Below, piece by piece: positions 37,809 to 48,677 of a stretch of 64,000 bases of DNA. The position numbers and the translations under genes were made by a program. The DNA lies in assembly GCA_020186115.1 (NCBI GenBank), contig WSYJ01000002.1, forward strand, positions 248,001 through 312,000, given 5' to 3'. How positions within the stretch are numbered: position 1 is the stretch's first letter; each line of letters starts with the position of its first letter. The notes under the pieces are model-generated. The model had not been told where the DNA came from and made no database searches. It saw nothing but the letters and a program-made list of their open reading frames with translations. Source of the stretch: Histomonas meleagridis (Eukaryota; Parabasalia; Tritrichomonadida; Dientamoebidae).

Positions 37809-38132
37809 TTATTTATAATGTTTCAAGCATCTCCTTAAGCTCACAAAATTCTTAAGTTCAAAATAGGGATTTCCAAAAAATTTGTAAAGCGCAATGTCAA
37901 AAAACCCTTGTTGCAAAAGTGGAAAGAATTTTTGAAAAATATTATTAACAAATACATAAGCTGTATTACGAATACCTAAAATAATAATAATAAATAAAGT
38001 GCAAGTTGCCTCAAAATATTTTAGGCTTTCAAACATTTTACTTTCATGATGAAAACTTATAATGAAATTTACACAATCAATGATATCACAAAAATTTTTA
38101 TATTGTTCAGGAACCCCATTCCTGAAATTCAC
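37809..38132 (-). pseudogene. PP4R3/SMEK-like fragment
   Basis: 107 codons without a plausible gene around them. The sequence KMFESLKYFEATCTLFIIII, then LGIRNTAYVFVNNIFQKFFP, resembles the SMK-1 region of protein phosphatase 4 regulatory subunit 3 (pattern ..ESLkYLEA.CTrFi...iLgLrDefYn.yivkn.lF.p). The usual length of that protein is 700-900 residues, so this is a fragment. Resemblance is from memory and moderate. Confidence 0.4.
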
Positions 38133-38261
38133 ACTTTGGTTTATATTCGACGGTTTATTTCCGCATATCGGCGGCCTAGCTCGTATTTGAGATGAAAACG
38201 ATTATGTAAACTATACATTACATTCAATTATCAATAAATTGACACAAAAGTGGCATTTCAT

Positions 38262-39510
38262 ATGGAATCTCAAGTAAAAAGCGATCATAAAAACGAATTC
38301 GTTTCCCGGGAAACATTACAATATATTAAGAATTTAATATTCAATTTAAACAAAGAAAATATTGTTCAATCATCAAAATCAATCATAAGTAAATTTGATG
38401 ATATTTGTCCATTATCTTTTAATATAATTATTGTTAGGATTACATATGCAATTGCCATCATGCGAATGAAAGATATTGATTTATATTTGGATTTTCTTAA
38501 AGAAATCAAAAAACTAGAAATGAACATTCATAAAGAAATTGACATTTTTGATATATATGGACATTTTCTTGTTTGTAAAAATACACAAGAATCATATTAT
38601 CTTCTTGCAGAAATGATTGAAGATAATTTACTTGATAAAAAAATCATTCAAAATATAAAACATTCATATGATTCTAAAGGATACTTTGTGCAATACATGC
38701 CAAATGAAACAATTAAAGAATTAGGGGATTATAAATTTACTGAATATATTCAAAAAAATTATGAAGAATTATCAAAGAATGATTGGGAGCTTCATAAGCA
38801 ATTAATCAAAGAAGGACATAATCCAAATGAAATTGCAAAAATAATTCGAAATGATGAAATCGAAAAACTTCAAGAAATATCATCACAAACAAATTTTAAT
38901 TTTAATCAAACAATTGAACCATCACTTTATGAAAGATGTTCATTTGTTAATCAAAGAAATGTTACATTAATTGATTATGCAGCATTTTTTTCTTCTATAA
39001 AATGTTTTAAATATTTACTTATGAATGGTGCAAAAGTAAATAATACAGGTAAATATGCAATTGCAGGTGGAAACCTAGAAATATTTTATTTATGTGAACA
39101 AAATCATTCATCATTTAATAATGCATATGAAACAGCAATAGAATTTCATCGAAATGATATCTTTAAATATATTTATGAGAATAAATTAGAAAAATACAAT
39201 CAATGCCGAAAATGTCTGAAGATACAAATTATTTGGTAAGTTTTTGTATCAAAAAAGATAATTATGATATTTTATCATTTTTGGAAGAAAAAGGAATTAA
39301 TGTTAATGCTTATAATATAAATGAATCAGCAAGAAATGGAAATTTATATCTCGTTCAATATTTTCTTCAAAATAATCAAATTCCAAAAAATATTTTGCCA
39401 TATGCTTCAGAATCAGGAAATTTTGAACTTGTAAAATATATTTTAGAACAAAAAGGAATCGATGTAAATGCAAAAAATATTCATTTGAATAATTTTATAT
39501 ATGTTTTAAT
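38262..39510 (+). pseudogene. DUF3447/ankyrin protein, frame-broken
   Basis: Starts at the ATG at 38262 (MESQVKSDHKNEF); the longer frame begins at GTG. The N-terminal ~200 residues are the helical domain that precedes ankyrin repeats in a large trichomonad family (NYEELSKNDWELHKQLIKEG, then NPNEIAKIIRNDEIEKLQEI). The DUF3447-type segment follows (LIDYAAFFSSIKCFKYLLMN). The frame then breaks: IYENKLEKYNQ runs to a stop at 39239, while the continuation (VSFCIKKDNYDILSFLEEKG) is in another frame from about 39203 to 39517. Without splicing the protein would end early, before most repeats. The paralogue at 44203-45186 shows the same domain order. Confidence 0.7.
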
Positions 39511-40425
39511 AATTTGAAATATGTTTTAATAATTTGAAACATCACTTCATATAGCAGTTAGAAATAATAATATAGATATAGTAAATTTACTTTTAGATAA
39601 AGGAATTGATGTTAATGCAAAAAATATTCATTTGAATAATTTGGAATATGTTTTAATAATTTTATATATGTTTTAATAATTTTGGATATGTTTTAATAAT
39701 TTGAAACAGCACTTCATATAGCAGTTAGAAATAATAATATAGATATAGTAAATTTACTTTTAGATAAAGGAATTGATGTTAATGCAAAAAATATTCATTT
39801 GAATAATTTGGAATATGTTTTAATAATTTTATATATGTTTTAATAATTTTATATATGTTTTAATAATTTGAAATATGTTTTAATAATTTGAAACAGCACT
39901 TCATATAGCAGTTAGAAATAATTATATAGAAATAGTAAATTTACTTTTAGATAAAGGAATTGATGTTAATGCAAAAAATATTCATTTGAATAATTTGGAA
40001 TATGTTTTAATAATTTTATATATGTTTTAATAATTTTGGATATGTTTTAATAATTTGAAACAGCACTTCATATAGCAGTTAGAAATAATAATATAGATAT
40101 AGTAAATTTACTTTTAGATAAAGAAGGAATTGATGTTAATGCAAAAACTATTTATTTGAATAATTTATAATATGTTTTAATAATTTGGAATATGTATTAA
40201 TAATTTGGAATATGTTTTGATAATTTGAAACAGCACTTCATATAGCAGTTAGAAATAATAATATAGATATAGTAAAATTACTTTTAGATAAAGGAATTGA
40301 TGTTAATGCAAAAGATATTCATTTGAATAATTTAGAATATGTTTAAATAATTTGAAACAGCACTTCAAATTTCACAACAAAAAGGTTCCACAGAAATAGC
40401 AAATTTACTTCGTGAAAAATTCTAA
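39511..40425 (+). repeat. Ankyrin units separated by 20-nt minisatellite spacers
   Basis: Six near-identical ankyrin units (TALHIAVRNNNIDIVNLLLD, then KGIDVNAKN) are separated by spacers built from two to five copies of a ~20-nt word (TATGTTTTAATAATTTGGA and variants). The spacers contain TAA stops and vary in length, while the ankyrin blocks stay open. Consecutive units are close to identical, so the amplification is recent. The last unit ends with a different C-terminal phrase (STEIANLLREKF) before the stop at about 40423. Confidence 0.85.
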
Positions 40426-41097
40426 TTCAAAATCTTCTTCAATATACACCAAATCTTCATTTTCGATTATAAATTAAATAGAAGTAGAAAACATATTTTT
40501 AATCGAGACTCAAGCTTTTGAAATACAAGAAAAATGACAATTGTACCAGGTCTAATAATTGTTGAAGAATTCAAATAAATTATTATATCAATTTATGTGT
40601 TTGATTAATAATTTAATAAATTCAATTTTAAAAAATTATGAAAATTCTGTTTTTTGGCATTATAAATGGTCATATATAGAATTTTGCCATTTTGAGCCTC
40701 AAATATTTGTATGTAGAAATTGTGGGGCCCTTATAATTTCTTGCAGGATTATACAAAAATGATGTAAACTGACATAGAATGAATCTGGAATGTATGATAT
40801 TATATTAAAATTAAGAACAAAAAATATATTGAAAAATTCGAAGCATGATGTTTTATAATTAGAAAAAAAAATTGAGTGTCACAACGGAACACATGGCGTT
40901 TCTAATATACACAATTTACAAGATAATTCTTTATTATAAATTTAATCTTCTTTATAACGCTAATTTTTATCTCTTGCAAAATTATCAATCTATTCAATAT
41001 TAAAATATGTCTTCAGATATAAAGCAAAACTTATAAATCATATAATGCTATTTAGTGATTATTAATATTTTTAATAAAATTAAGAAACATTATATTT
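40426..41097. other. AT-rich spacer, no supported gene
   Basis: Region between two converging ankyrin loci. Only short frames. Confidence 0.4.
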
Positions 41098-41580
41098 TAT
41101 TTATAAACAAAAGTTAGCTTTCTTATAATGCACTAAAATTTTCAAGTATTCAGCTGGATCAGCATTTAATCCAATTTCATGTACAAATACTCTAATTTTT
41201 ACATCTCCCACACTATCATTAGGCAAAAACAGCGTTCTAATTTTAATTGTTTCCAATGGCCATACAATATAATGTGTTGGGTCGAACATAATCAAATCTG
41301 GATGTGTTGTAGTTAACTTAATTTTCTGAGATTTATTATCTTTATTTACATAAGGTAAACTTTTTTGGCACTTTCACAGTTAACCAAAGAAATTTCTGAT
41401 TTGCCGATACATTTTTGTTTCCGTTTGTTCTTAATTCTTTTATCTTTAATTTTGATACAGTGCCGGCTACAAAAATTTGACCATTGGACATTAAGAAATT
41501 GTCCACTTTGTTGGCAAACAATTTTTGATCGTCTTTTTGGCGTTAAAGCTGTACGTTGGAAATTAAAAATTGTACACTTT
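41098..41580 (-). pseudogene. Fragment of an unrecognised gene (Ig/MSP-like C-terminus)
   Basis: Reading leftwards: KLFANKVDNFLMSNGQIFVA, then LRTNGNKNVSANQKFLWLTV, a frame change near 41350, then KIKLTTTHPDLIMFDPTHYI and VWPLETIKIRTLFLPNDSVG, ending YKKANFCL and TAA at about 41101. The strand-rich texture with V(R/H)VFVHE resembles the Ig/MSP-like C-terminal domains of cilium proteins such as nephrocystin-4, but the match is weak. Broken, 5'-truncated, inserted between ankyrin loci. Confidence 0.45.
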
Positions 41581-41654
41581 TAACCGTTGGGGAAAATATT
41601 AAATGCCATATTAATCCAATAAAAATTAAGTACAAAAAAATTAAAACAGTTGAT

Positions 41655-41829
41655 TTCCATTCCTTCTTTATTCATAAATTCAAAAATATCATAGTTATGA
41701 TATAAAATACATTTAATTCCTAACTCTTCTAGATTATGAATTTCTTCTAATTTGTTTTCATAAAAATATTTGAAGAAGGAAAATCTTAATTTTTGTCTTT
41801 CATTTAGGAAATAATTTCACTATATTTGT
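41655..41829 (-). pseudogene. DUF3447 fragment (FKYFYENKLEE)
   Basis: One minus-strand frame reads RFSFFKYFYENKLEEIHNLE, then ELGIKCILYHNYDIFEFMNK and stops. This is the junction segment between the DUF3447 domain and the first ankyrin unit, here found after the end of the array rather than before it. A rearranged relic. Confidence 0.7.
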
Positions 41830-44180
41830 GTAACCTTTACTAGATGCATACATAAGTGCTGAATTATATAATTCTAATTAGTTCTAAATATTTGCATTAA
41901 ACATAAAGTTATTAAAATAAACAATAAAAAAGCCAGATAAATATTTTTAGCATGAATATTTATGCCTTTTTGTTCAAGAAGTAATTTAACTATTTCTACG
42001 TAACCACCTTCAGATGCAAGAATAAGTGCTGTATCAAATAATTTGGATAACTTCCAAACATTATAATGAAATTTCAAATTGTTAAGATAAATTCTAAATA
42101 TAATAAATAAATATTTTTAGCATTAATATTTATGTCTTTTTGTTCAAGAAGTAATTTAACAATTTCTGTACGTCCATTTTTAGATGCCAAAATTATTGCG
42201 GTATCAAACAATTTAAATAATTCCCAATAAAATTTTTGAAACAAAATAAACTGATTAAAATATACTCCAAACAAAACAAATAAATATCTTTAGCATTAAT
42301 ATTAATTCCTTTTTGTTCAAGGAGTAATTTAACAATTTCTGCATGACCATTTTTAGATGCCCACATAAGTGGTGTATAAAATAATATAAATGATTTCCAA
42401 ATGATATTTATTAATAACATAGAATGATTAAAACATATTCTAAATAAAATAATTAACTACCCTTAGTATTAATATCAATTCCTTTTTGCTTAAGAAGTGA
42501 TTTTACTATTTCCGTGTGACCATTTACAGATGCACATATAAGAGCTGTTTCAATGAATCACAATAAATTCCAAATTTTGTAATGAAATTTCAAATTATTA
42601 TAATAAAATAATAATAAAATTAATGAATATTTTTTGCATCAACATCAATTCCTTTTTGTTCTAGAAGTAATTTAACTATTTCTGTATGTCCATTTTTAGA
42701 TGCCCAAATAAGTTCTGTTTCAAATAATATTAATAATTTCCAAATATTACTTTAAAATATCAAATTATTAAAATAAATTCTAAATAAAGTATTTTAATAT
42801 TTTTAGCATTGATATCAATTCCATTTTGTTCAAGAAGTGTCTTAACAATTTCTATATGATTACCATCAGATGCATAAATAAGTGCTGTTTTAAATAATTC
42901 AAATAATTTCCAAGTTTCATGATGAAACATCAAACTATTAAATGAAATTCTAAATAAAGCTTTAAAATATTTTTAACATTAATATTAATTCCTTTCTGTT
43001 CAACAATTGCTTTAACTATTTCTGTATGACCATTTTTAGATGCCCAAATAAGTGATGTATTAAATAATTCAAATAATTTCCAAAAATTCTTATGAAATAT
43101 CAAATAATGAACATAAAAATTAAATAAAACATATTAATATCTTTAATGTTAATATTAATTCTATCTTGTTTAAGAAGTAATTTAACTATTTCTGTATGAC
43201 CATTTTTAGATGCTTCCATAAGTGCAGAAAATAAGTAAAACAAATCCCAAATATTATTTCAAAATATAAAATTCTTGAAATAAAAATAAAATTATATTCA
43301 AAAATTCTTTTAGCATTGATATTAATTCCTTCTTGTTCAATAAGTAATTTAACAATTTCCATGTGACCATTTCTAGATGCTAAAATAAGTGCTACTTCAA
43401 ATAATTTAAATATTTACCGAAAAACTTTAAGAAATAATATAAAATTATCAAAATTTATATTAAATCACATAATTAAATACTTTTAGTTCTAATATCAATT
43501 CCTTTTTGTTCGAGAAATAATTTAATGATTTTCAGATTTCCATTTAAGGATGCATATCCAACTGCTAATTCAAACAACTCAAATAATTTCTAAATATAAT
43601 TTAAAAGCATCATATTCAAAAAATAATATCTATATTAAACAAAAAAATGATTTTAGCATTATTTCCATTTCCTTCTTTTTCAAGAAGTAATTTAGCTATA
43701 TCTATATTATTATTTAAAGATACTATCATAAGTGCTGTCTTAAATATATTTAACAAGTTCCAAATATTATTTTGAGATATCAAATTATTAAAATAAATTT
43801 TAAATAACATAAAAAAATATCTTTAGCATTAATGTCAATTCCCTTTTGTTCAAGAATTAATTTCACAATTTCTATATAATCATTTTTAGATGCCCATATA
43901 AGTGCTGTTCTAAATAAAGTAAATAATTTCCAAATATTATTTTAAAATATCAAATCAACAAATTATAATTTAAAAGCCAAAAATAGATATCTCCAATATT
44001 AATATCAATTCCTTCTTGTTCAAGAAGAAATTTCACAATTTCTAAATGACCATTTTTAGATGCACTTATAAGTGCTGATATAATATTTTGAATAAGTACC
44101 AAATATTTTATTGAAAAATCAAATTCAAACAAAATATTAAATCATTTTTATAATTAAAATTTATTTCTTTTTGCTCAAGA
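41830..44180 (-). repeat. Array of ~14 ankyrin units with a ~170-nt period
   Basis: The motif LLLEQKGI(N/D)I recurs at about 41971, 42141, 42313, 42486, 42656, 42826, 42996, 43166, 43333, 43506, 43675, 43846 and 44016. Each unit has ~90-99 nt coding one ankyrin repeat (TALMWASKNGHAEIVKLLLE, then QKGININAK) and a ~71-80-nt spacer with conserved words (TTTAGAATTTATTTTAATAA and TTTGGAAATTATTTGAA). A period of 170 is not a multiple of three, so the reading frame changes at every unit. The ankyrin blocks remain open and are more alike than the spacers. No GTATGT or CTAAC...CAG signals border the spacers. Confidence 0.85.
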
Positions 44181-44202
44181 AAATTATTAAATAACCCAAT
44201 AT

Positions 44203-45186
44203 TTACGCATAGACTTTCGTAAATAAAAACAAACAGTCACTTATGTTCGAATTAAATGTATTCTCATAAATATATTTAAAAATATCGTTTCGATGAAACA
44301 TAATTGCTGTTTCATATGCATTTTCAAATGATGAATGATTTTGTTCACATAAATGAATTATTTCTTCATTTCCACCTGCAATTGCATATTTACCTGTGTT
44401 TTCTACATTTGCTCCATTCATAAGTAAATATTTAAAACATTTTATAGAAGAAAAAAATGCTGCATAATCAATTAACGAAACATTTTCCTCATTAATAAAT
44501 GAATATCTTTCATAAAGTGATGGTTTAATCGTCTGATTATAATCAAAATCATTTTGTGTTGACATTTCTTGAAGTTTTCCGATTTCATCATTTCGAATAA
44601 TTTTTGCAATTTTATTTGGATTAACACCTTCTTTTATTAATTGCTTATGAAGTTCCCAATTATTTTTTGAAAGTTCTTCATAATTTTCATTGAAATAATA
44701 ATAAAATGGTGTTTGAGTAGAGGATTTTAATATGTTTATTGTTTCTGTTTCCAGATAATTTGCAAAATAAAATGTTTTTTTATTTTTGATTAAATTTGAA
44801 GAAATTAAATTTAAATCAATCATTCTTCCAAGAAGAAAGTATGATTCTTGAGAAGACAAATTAAGAAGATAATGCGAAAATGTATTAATAATAATAGAAT
44901 CATTTGTATTTAATTTATTTTCAGTATCTATCATGAAATTAAGATAGACATCAAAATCTTTCTTTTGTGCTATACATGATGAATAAATCATTCGACTATA
45001 AGTCAAGATAGGGAATGGAAATATATTAGCATTAAAAAAATTTATTGTTGATTCTACAGACTCAATAAGATTATTATCGTTTATATTGAAAATAATGTTT
45101 TCAAGTGATTCTAATGCTAAGAGCCATTCGTTTGTTGTATAATGCGGCGCCACGATGTTTTCCTCTTTGCTTTGAGCATTTCCCAT
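44203..45186 (-). CDS. DUF3447/ankyrin-type protein with N-myristoylation signal
   Basis: 327 residues from the ATG at 45186 (MGNAQSKEENI). ATG 45222 would add 12 hydrophobic residues, and the longest frame starts at TTG. MGNAQS fits N-myristoylation (Gly2, Ser6). Helical N-terminal domain to about residue 200 (EELSKNNWELHKQLIKEGVN). DUF3447 segment: LIDYAAFFSSIKCFKYLLMN, then NTGKYAIAGGNEEIIHLCEQ, ending in IYENTFNSNISDCLFLFTKV. It stops 20 nt before the 170-nt ankyrin array, to which it would be joined if the array were spliced. Likely a membrane-tethered interaction protein. Function of the family is unknown. It is a paralogue of the broken plus-strand gene at 38262. Confidence 0.7.
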   Translation of the reverse strand: MGNAQSKEENIVAPHYTTNEWLLALESLENIIFNINDNNLIESVESTINFFNANIFPFPILTYSRMIYSSCIAQKKDFDVYLNFMIDTENKLNTNDSIIINTFSHYLLNLSSQESYFLLGRMIDLNLISSNLIKNKKTFYFANYLETETINILKSSTQTPFYYYFNENYEELSKNNWELHKQLIKEGVNPNKIAKIIRNDEIGKLQEMSTQNDFDYNQTIKPSLYERYSFINEENVSLIDYAAFFSSIKCFKYLLMNGANVENTGKYAIAGGNEEIIHLCEQNHSSFENAYETAIMFHRNDIFKYIYENTFNSNISDCLFLFTKVYA

Positions 45187-45807
45187 TAAAAAAAAGGGAA
45201 TAACGCACAAAATTCTGATCATTATCAATTTTGAATTGACTGTAAAATTTCACAATACAAAGAAACTTTTCCCATAAACATCAGAAAATGTTAGCGACGG
45301 TTTTTTCTGTAAAAAGCAGTTTCTTATCGTTTAATTTGTCTATCGGTTTAATATTAAAGTTACATCAATATTTTATTAATCCAAAAGTATCAATATTATC
45401 TATGAAAAAATATCAAATTTTTGCAGAAGGATTTAAAAATATCATATATGTAAAAAGTTTTTTAAGTCAAAAGAAATTCAGATTTTCGTGAATACTGAAT
45501 AAAACACAATTTCATTTCAATAGATAAACAGAAGCCTTTTATTAGCGCAAAATAACATTGAAACGAATTTAATATCTTATTAATTAAGTTGTGAATGATT
45601 TGACACAGAGGGTATCAGAAGGTCCAGCCTTAATTCAGACGAATTTTCATCATAAATTCAGTATATTTAGGTAACATAATGCTAGTTCTGACTCACAAGT
45701 TGTGACTTAATTTCGATTCATTTGGTTTCCTTTTTATGCTTTTTCCTAATTCTTAAGTTTTTGCGGTGAACAATTTGAAGAAAAAATAGAAATAAATACA
45801 AAAAGAA
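45187..45807. other. Spacer with no supported gene
   Basis: AT-rich. TAGCGACGG at about 45291 is similar to, but not the same as, the ACCGTT element. Confidence 0.4.
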
Positions 45808-46806
45808 TTAAATTACAATTTTATTATTACAAATTGGCTCTATATAATCAATACCTTTTCGCGACTGACTCTCCAAGAGCCAGTCGGGAAAGATGATCCT
45901 TCTTTTATATATGCACTCTTCAGTTAGAGGCGCAAGGATCTCTGTTTTGATTTGACAATCTTCGTTAACAATCGCGTAAGCTGCAATGTTACGAGTTTTC
46001 TGGTAATTTGACGAGCTAAAAACTGTTAGGCAATTTCCGAAATGCCATTCAAATCCTTTATACATGAACTCATGTGCACGTATAAGACATTTCAAAGAAT
46101 TGTTTTCGAGAAAAGAATTTAAGGCTGTGCTTCCAAACAGACAGCCACACTTCCGATCGCTAGGCCCAAATTCTTGAACAGTATCCGATGGGTCGCTCCA
46201 AAGTAAATCAGAAACGAGATGTGGAAGGGAATTTAATGGCCTTTTGATGGCTTTAATCTGTTCAATTGATTCAAGTGAGGATGAAATTCCTCCATGAATA
46301 CAAAAAATGGTTTGATTGATTATAGCAGCAATTGGCATCCAGCTAAAACAATCCAGAAAGGCAGCATACACTTCTTCGTTGTATTTAGCTTTGCATTCAT
46401 CAAAGAAACCATATGATTTGGAAACTTGCTCTGTTTCGTGGTTCCCACGTAAAAGGAATATGTTATCAGGGAACTTGATTTTAAGAGCAAACAAAAGAAC
46501 AACGACTTCTACTGAGTACTTCCCTCTATCAACATAATCTCCAAGGAAGAGGTAGGAAGTCTTTGGAGGGTATCTGCAACGCTGGAAGATCCGGAGAATG
46601 TCATCAAGGTTTCCGTGTAAGTCTCCAACAACGACAAATTGCCCATTGAGCTCAAGTAGTGGAGGTTCAGACTCAAACATTTTTCTTGCGAAGGAAAGGG
46701 TACGAAGGATATGCTGGCTATCTATAACATACTGGAAGCCAATTTTAGCCCTATTTTGGCTCAAAAGTACTTGACAGACGAGATCGTTAAGTACCTCAAA
46801 TTCCAT
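45808..46806 (-). CDS. PPP-family serine/threonine phosphatase
   Basis: 332 residues from the ATG at 46806 (the longer frame starts at GTG). All PPP metal and catalytic motifs are present: VVVGDLHGNLDDILRIF, LFLGDYVDRGKYSVEVV, LLRGNHETEQVSKSYGF, IFCIHGGISSSLESI and LIRAHEFMYKGFEW. The order and length fit a PP1/PP2A-type catalytic subunit. KIGFQYVIDSQHILRTL at the N-terminus and the SSSNY block near the C-terminus are typical. It is diverged enough that PP1 or a trichomonad-specific subgroup cannot be decided by eye. TAACGGTC lies 56 nt upstream. Confidence 0.88.
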   Translation of the reverse strand: MEFEVLNDLVCQVLLSQNRAKIGFQYVIDSQHILRTLSFARKMFESEPPLLELNGQFVVVGDLHGNLDDILRIFQRCRYPPKTSYLFLGDYVDRGKYSVEVVVLLFALKIKFPDNIFLLRGNHETEQVSKSYGFFDECKAKYNEEVYAAFLDCFSWMPIAAIINQTIFCIHGGISSSLESIEQIKAIKRPLNSLPHLVSDLLWSDPSDTVQEFGPSDRKCGCLFGSTALNSFLENNSLKCLIRAHEFMYKGFEWHFGNCLTVFSSSNYQKTRNIAAYAIVNEDCQIKTEILAPLTEECIYKRRIIFPDWLLESQSRKGIDYIEPICNNKIVI

Positions 46807-46861
46807 ATACACAAAATTTTTGTTCGACGAATTTGAAACAAAAGTGCAGAAATTGGCAGCC

Positions 46862-46869
46862 TAACGGTC
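46862..46869. promoter_or_regulatory. TAACGGTC promoter element
   Basis: It lies 56 nt upstream of the phosphatase ATG at 46806 (reads GACCGTTA in gene orientation). Confidence 0.45.
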
Positions 46870-47685
46870 ATGTGAAGTCGTCGAAGCTCAAAATTGAATA
46901 TAGTCTTTGAAAAAGCGTGGTTAATTTGGTGGTTTTCGGCTAAAAGTGCTCACAAAACAACTGACCAAATTTGAATTAATTCCATCGTAATGACTTTTTG
47001 TGTTAAAAAATGTGCCAATGTTTGCCTCAGATTAAAAAAACGGATGGTTTAAACTAATTAGTATTTATCATCCATCTTGATAATGATTAAACTTTAATTC
47101 TACATCGCTTTCAACTTTAATGAGGGTTTGAGTAAATATGAACAGATTCCATGAAATTATTTAGAATATTGTTAATTTGTAAAATTTATATGTATACGAT
47201 TCTTGTGAAATAAATTCTTGACAATCATCATTTTAAAAATCTGAAATATGCCGTATCTTTGAACCTTTTTTGATTAATGGGAATTTGGTGTCAAATGCTT
47301 TTTTTGTGTGAATAGTAAAGTAATCAAAATGCGTCAATTGACATCTCTTAAATTTTCGATTGAAACAGATTTTATTTGACTAAAGCATTTTCAAAAATCA
47401 ATTGGCGGATCATGCTAATAAAATCCAACAATCTCATCAAATGTGAAAGAATATCATTGTGCTACCTTGATATTTCAAGGTATTATTTTGTTATACCTCA
47501 GCTTGATTGAATAATATTGTAAAATTGATTTTTTTTCACCAATTAATTTTGACGTTTGATTTGATTCAGAGTTTAAATACCAGCTCATTTTTGAGGAAGC
47601 ATTTGCTTAATGCTGAAATTTAGTTTCATTAAGCATCAATTATAAATGGCACAGGTGCTGTTACAGGTGAAACACAGGTGTTCCA
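46870..47685. other. Intergenic region between phosphatase and Rab genes
   Basis: About 0.8 kb of AT-rich DNA between divergent genes. I see no frame or RNA in it. An ATG at 47646 is in frame with the Rab gene but is judged to lie upstream of the real start. Confidence 0.4.
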
Positions 47686-47696
47686 TCGACCGTTTA
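47686..47696. promoter_or_regulatory. TCGACCGTTTA promoter element
   Basis: It lies 46 nt upstream of the ATG at 47742 and 3' of the in-frame ATG at 47646, so it argues for the downstream start. Confidence 0.45.
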
Positions 47697-47741
47697 TTCC
47701 GATTCAAATTGAATTGCGGTTGGTTAACATTTCAATCAAAA

Positions 47742-48341
47742 ATGGGACCTCCACAGCAGGAACAAATCTGCTTTAAATTCATAATTGTAGGGAATTCGGC
47801 TGTTGGGAAATCATGTTTATTACTTAGATTTGATGAAGATCGGTTCCAACCCATTCATGATGTTACTGTAGGGGTGACATTTTCCATTAAAATTCTACAA
47901 ATTGATGGCCGAGAAGTTAAAGTTCAAATATGGGACACAGCTGGCCAGGAAGTTTTTCGTTCAATCACTCGGAGTTACTACAGAGATAGTGCATGCGCAA
48001 TAATCGTTTTTGATATTACAGATACTACGTCATTCGATAAGATAGATGACTGGATCCAGGATATCAGGAGCATGTCACCAGCAAATTGTCACATTGTTAT
48101 TGTAGGTAACAAGATTGATCTTGCTGATCAAAGGACTGTTGAAACAGAAAAAGCAAGATCATTCGCTGAAAATGAAGGAATACCTTACTATGAAACATCT
48201 GCACTTTCAGGAGAAGGTGTAGAAAAACTTTTTAATGATTGTGTACATGATGTTTACAATAATTCCATTGGAATTCGCACCCTCGATCACACTGTAGATG
48301 TTGAAAAGGGCAGAGAATCCAAAGGAGGATGTTGCAAATGA
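47742..48341 (+). CDS. Rab GTPase (Rab2/Rab4-like)
   Basis: 199 residues from ATG 47742 (MGPPQQEQICFKFIIVG). The ATG at 47646 would add 32 unrelated residues. G1 GNSAVGKS; effector loop HDVTVGVTFSIKIL; G3 WDTAGQEVFRSITRSYYR; G4 GNKIDL; G5 ETSAL. The Rab family motifs RSITRSYYR and the HD-T-(V/I)-GV effector are closest to Rab2, Rab4 and Rab14. The C-terminus GGCCK carries two cysteines for geranylgeranylation. The protein is expected on Golgi or early endosomal membranes, in vesicle trafficking. All catalytic residues are present, in contrast with the Rho-like GTPase at 21010. Confidence 0.9.
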   Translation: MGPPQQEQICFKFIIVGNSAVGKSCLLLRFDEDRFQPIHDVTVGVTFSIKILQIDGREVKVQIWDTAGQEVFRSITRSYYRDSACAIIVFDITDTTSFDKIDDWIQDIRSMSPANCHIVIVGNKIDLADQRTVETEKARSFAENEGIPYYETSALSGEGVEKLFNDCVHDVYNNSIGIRTLDHTVDVEKGRESKGGCCK

Positions 48342-48677
48342 TTCATTTGGAATAAATAAATCTTTTCAAGTATTATATAATAATTTGTTTTCATCCACGC
48401 CAAGAGAATGCTTGGGTTAAGGAGTGTTAATGCCTAGAAAAGTCAACATGTTAATTAACAAAAAATTAATTTTTAAAATTAATGAGATTTCTCATTTTTA
48501 TCTTAAACATGTTAAATTAATACTCCTATGATCATCTTATGTGGAATATATTAAGAATTCTTAAAAAATGATAAATCATTGCATTTAATTATCAATGTTT
48601 TGAAGTGCAAACAAGTATACAAGACCTTGTAGGGTGCTTAATTTATAATAAGAAAACTTTGAAATTAACAATTTATT
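48342..48677. other. Spacer between converging genes
   Basis: AT-rich, no supported gene. Confidence 0.4.

Noticed and set aside
41900..44100. Canonical spliceosomal introns between the ankyrin units
   Set aside because: Unit boundaries do not show GTATGT or a constant CTAAC..CAG; one unit has CCG where CAG is needed. Left as an open question, not annotated as introns.
47646..47741. N-terminal extension of the Rab gene from ATG 47646
   Set aside because: The 32 extra residues have no Rab character, and the TCGACCGTTTA element lies inside it. The ATG at 47742 gives a normal Rab N-terminus.
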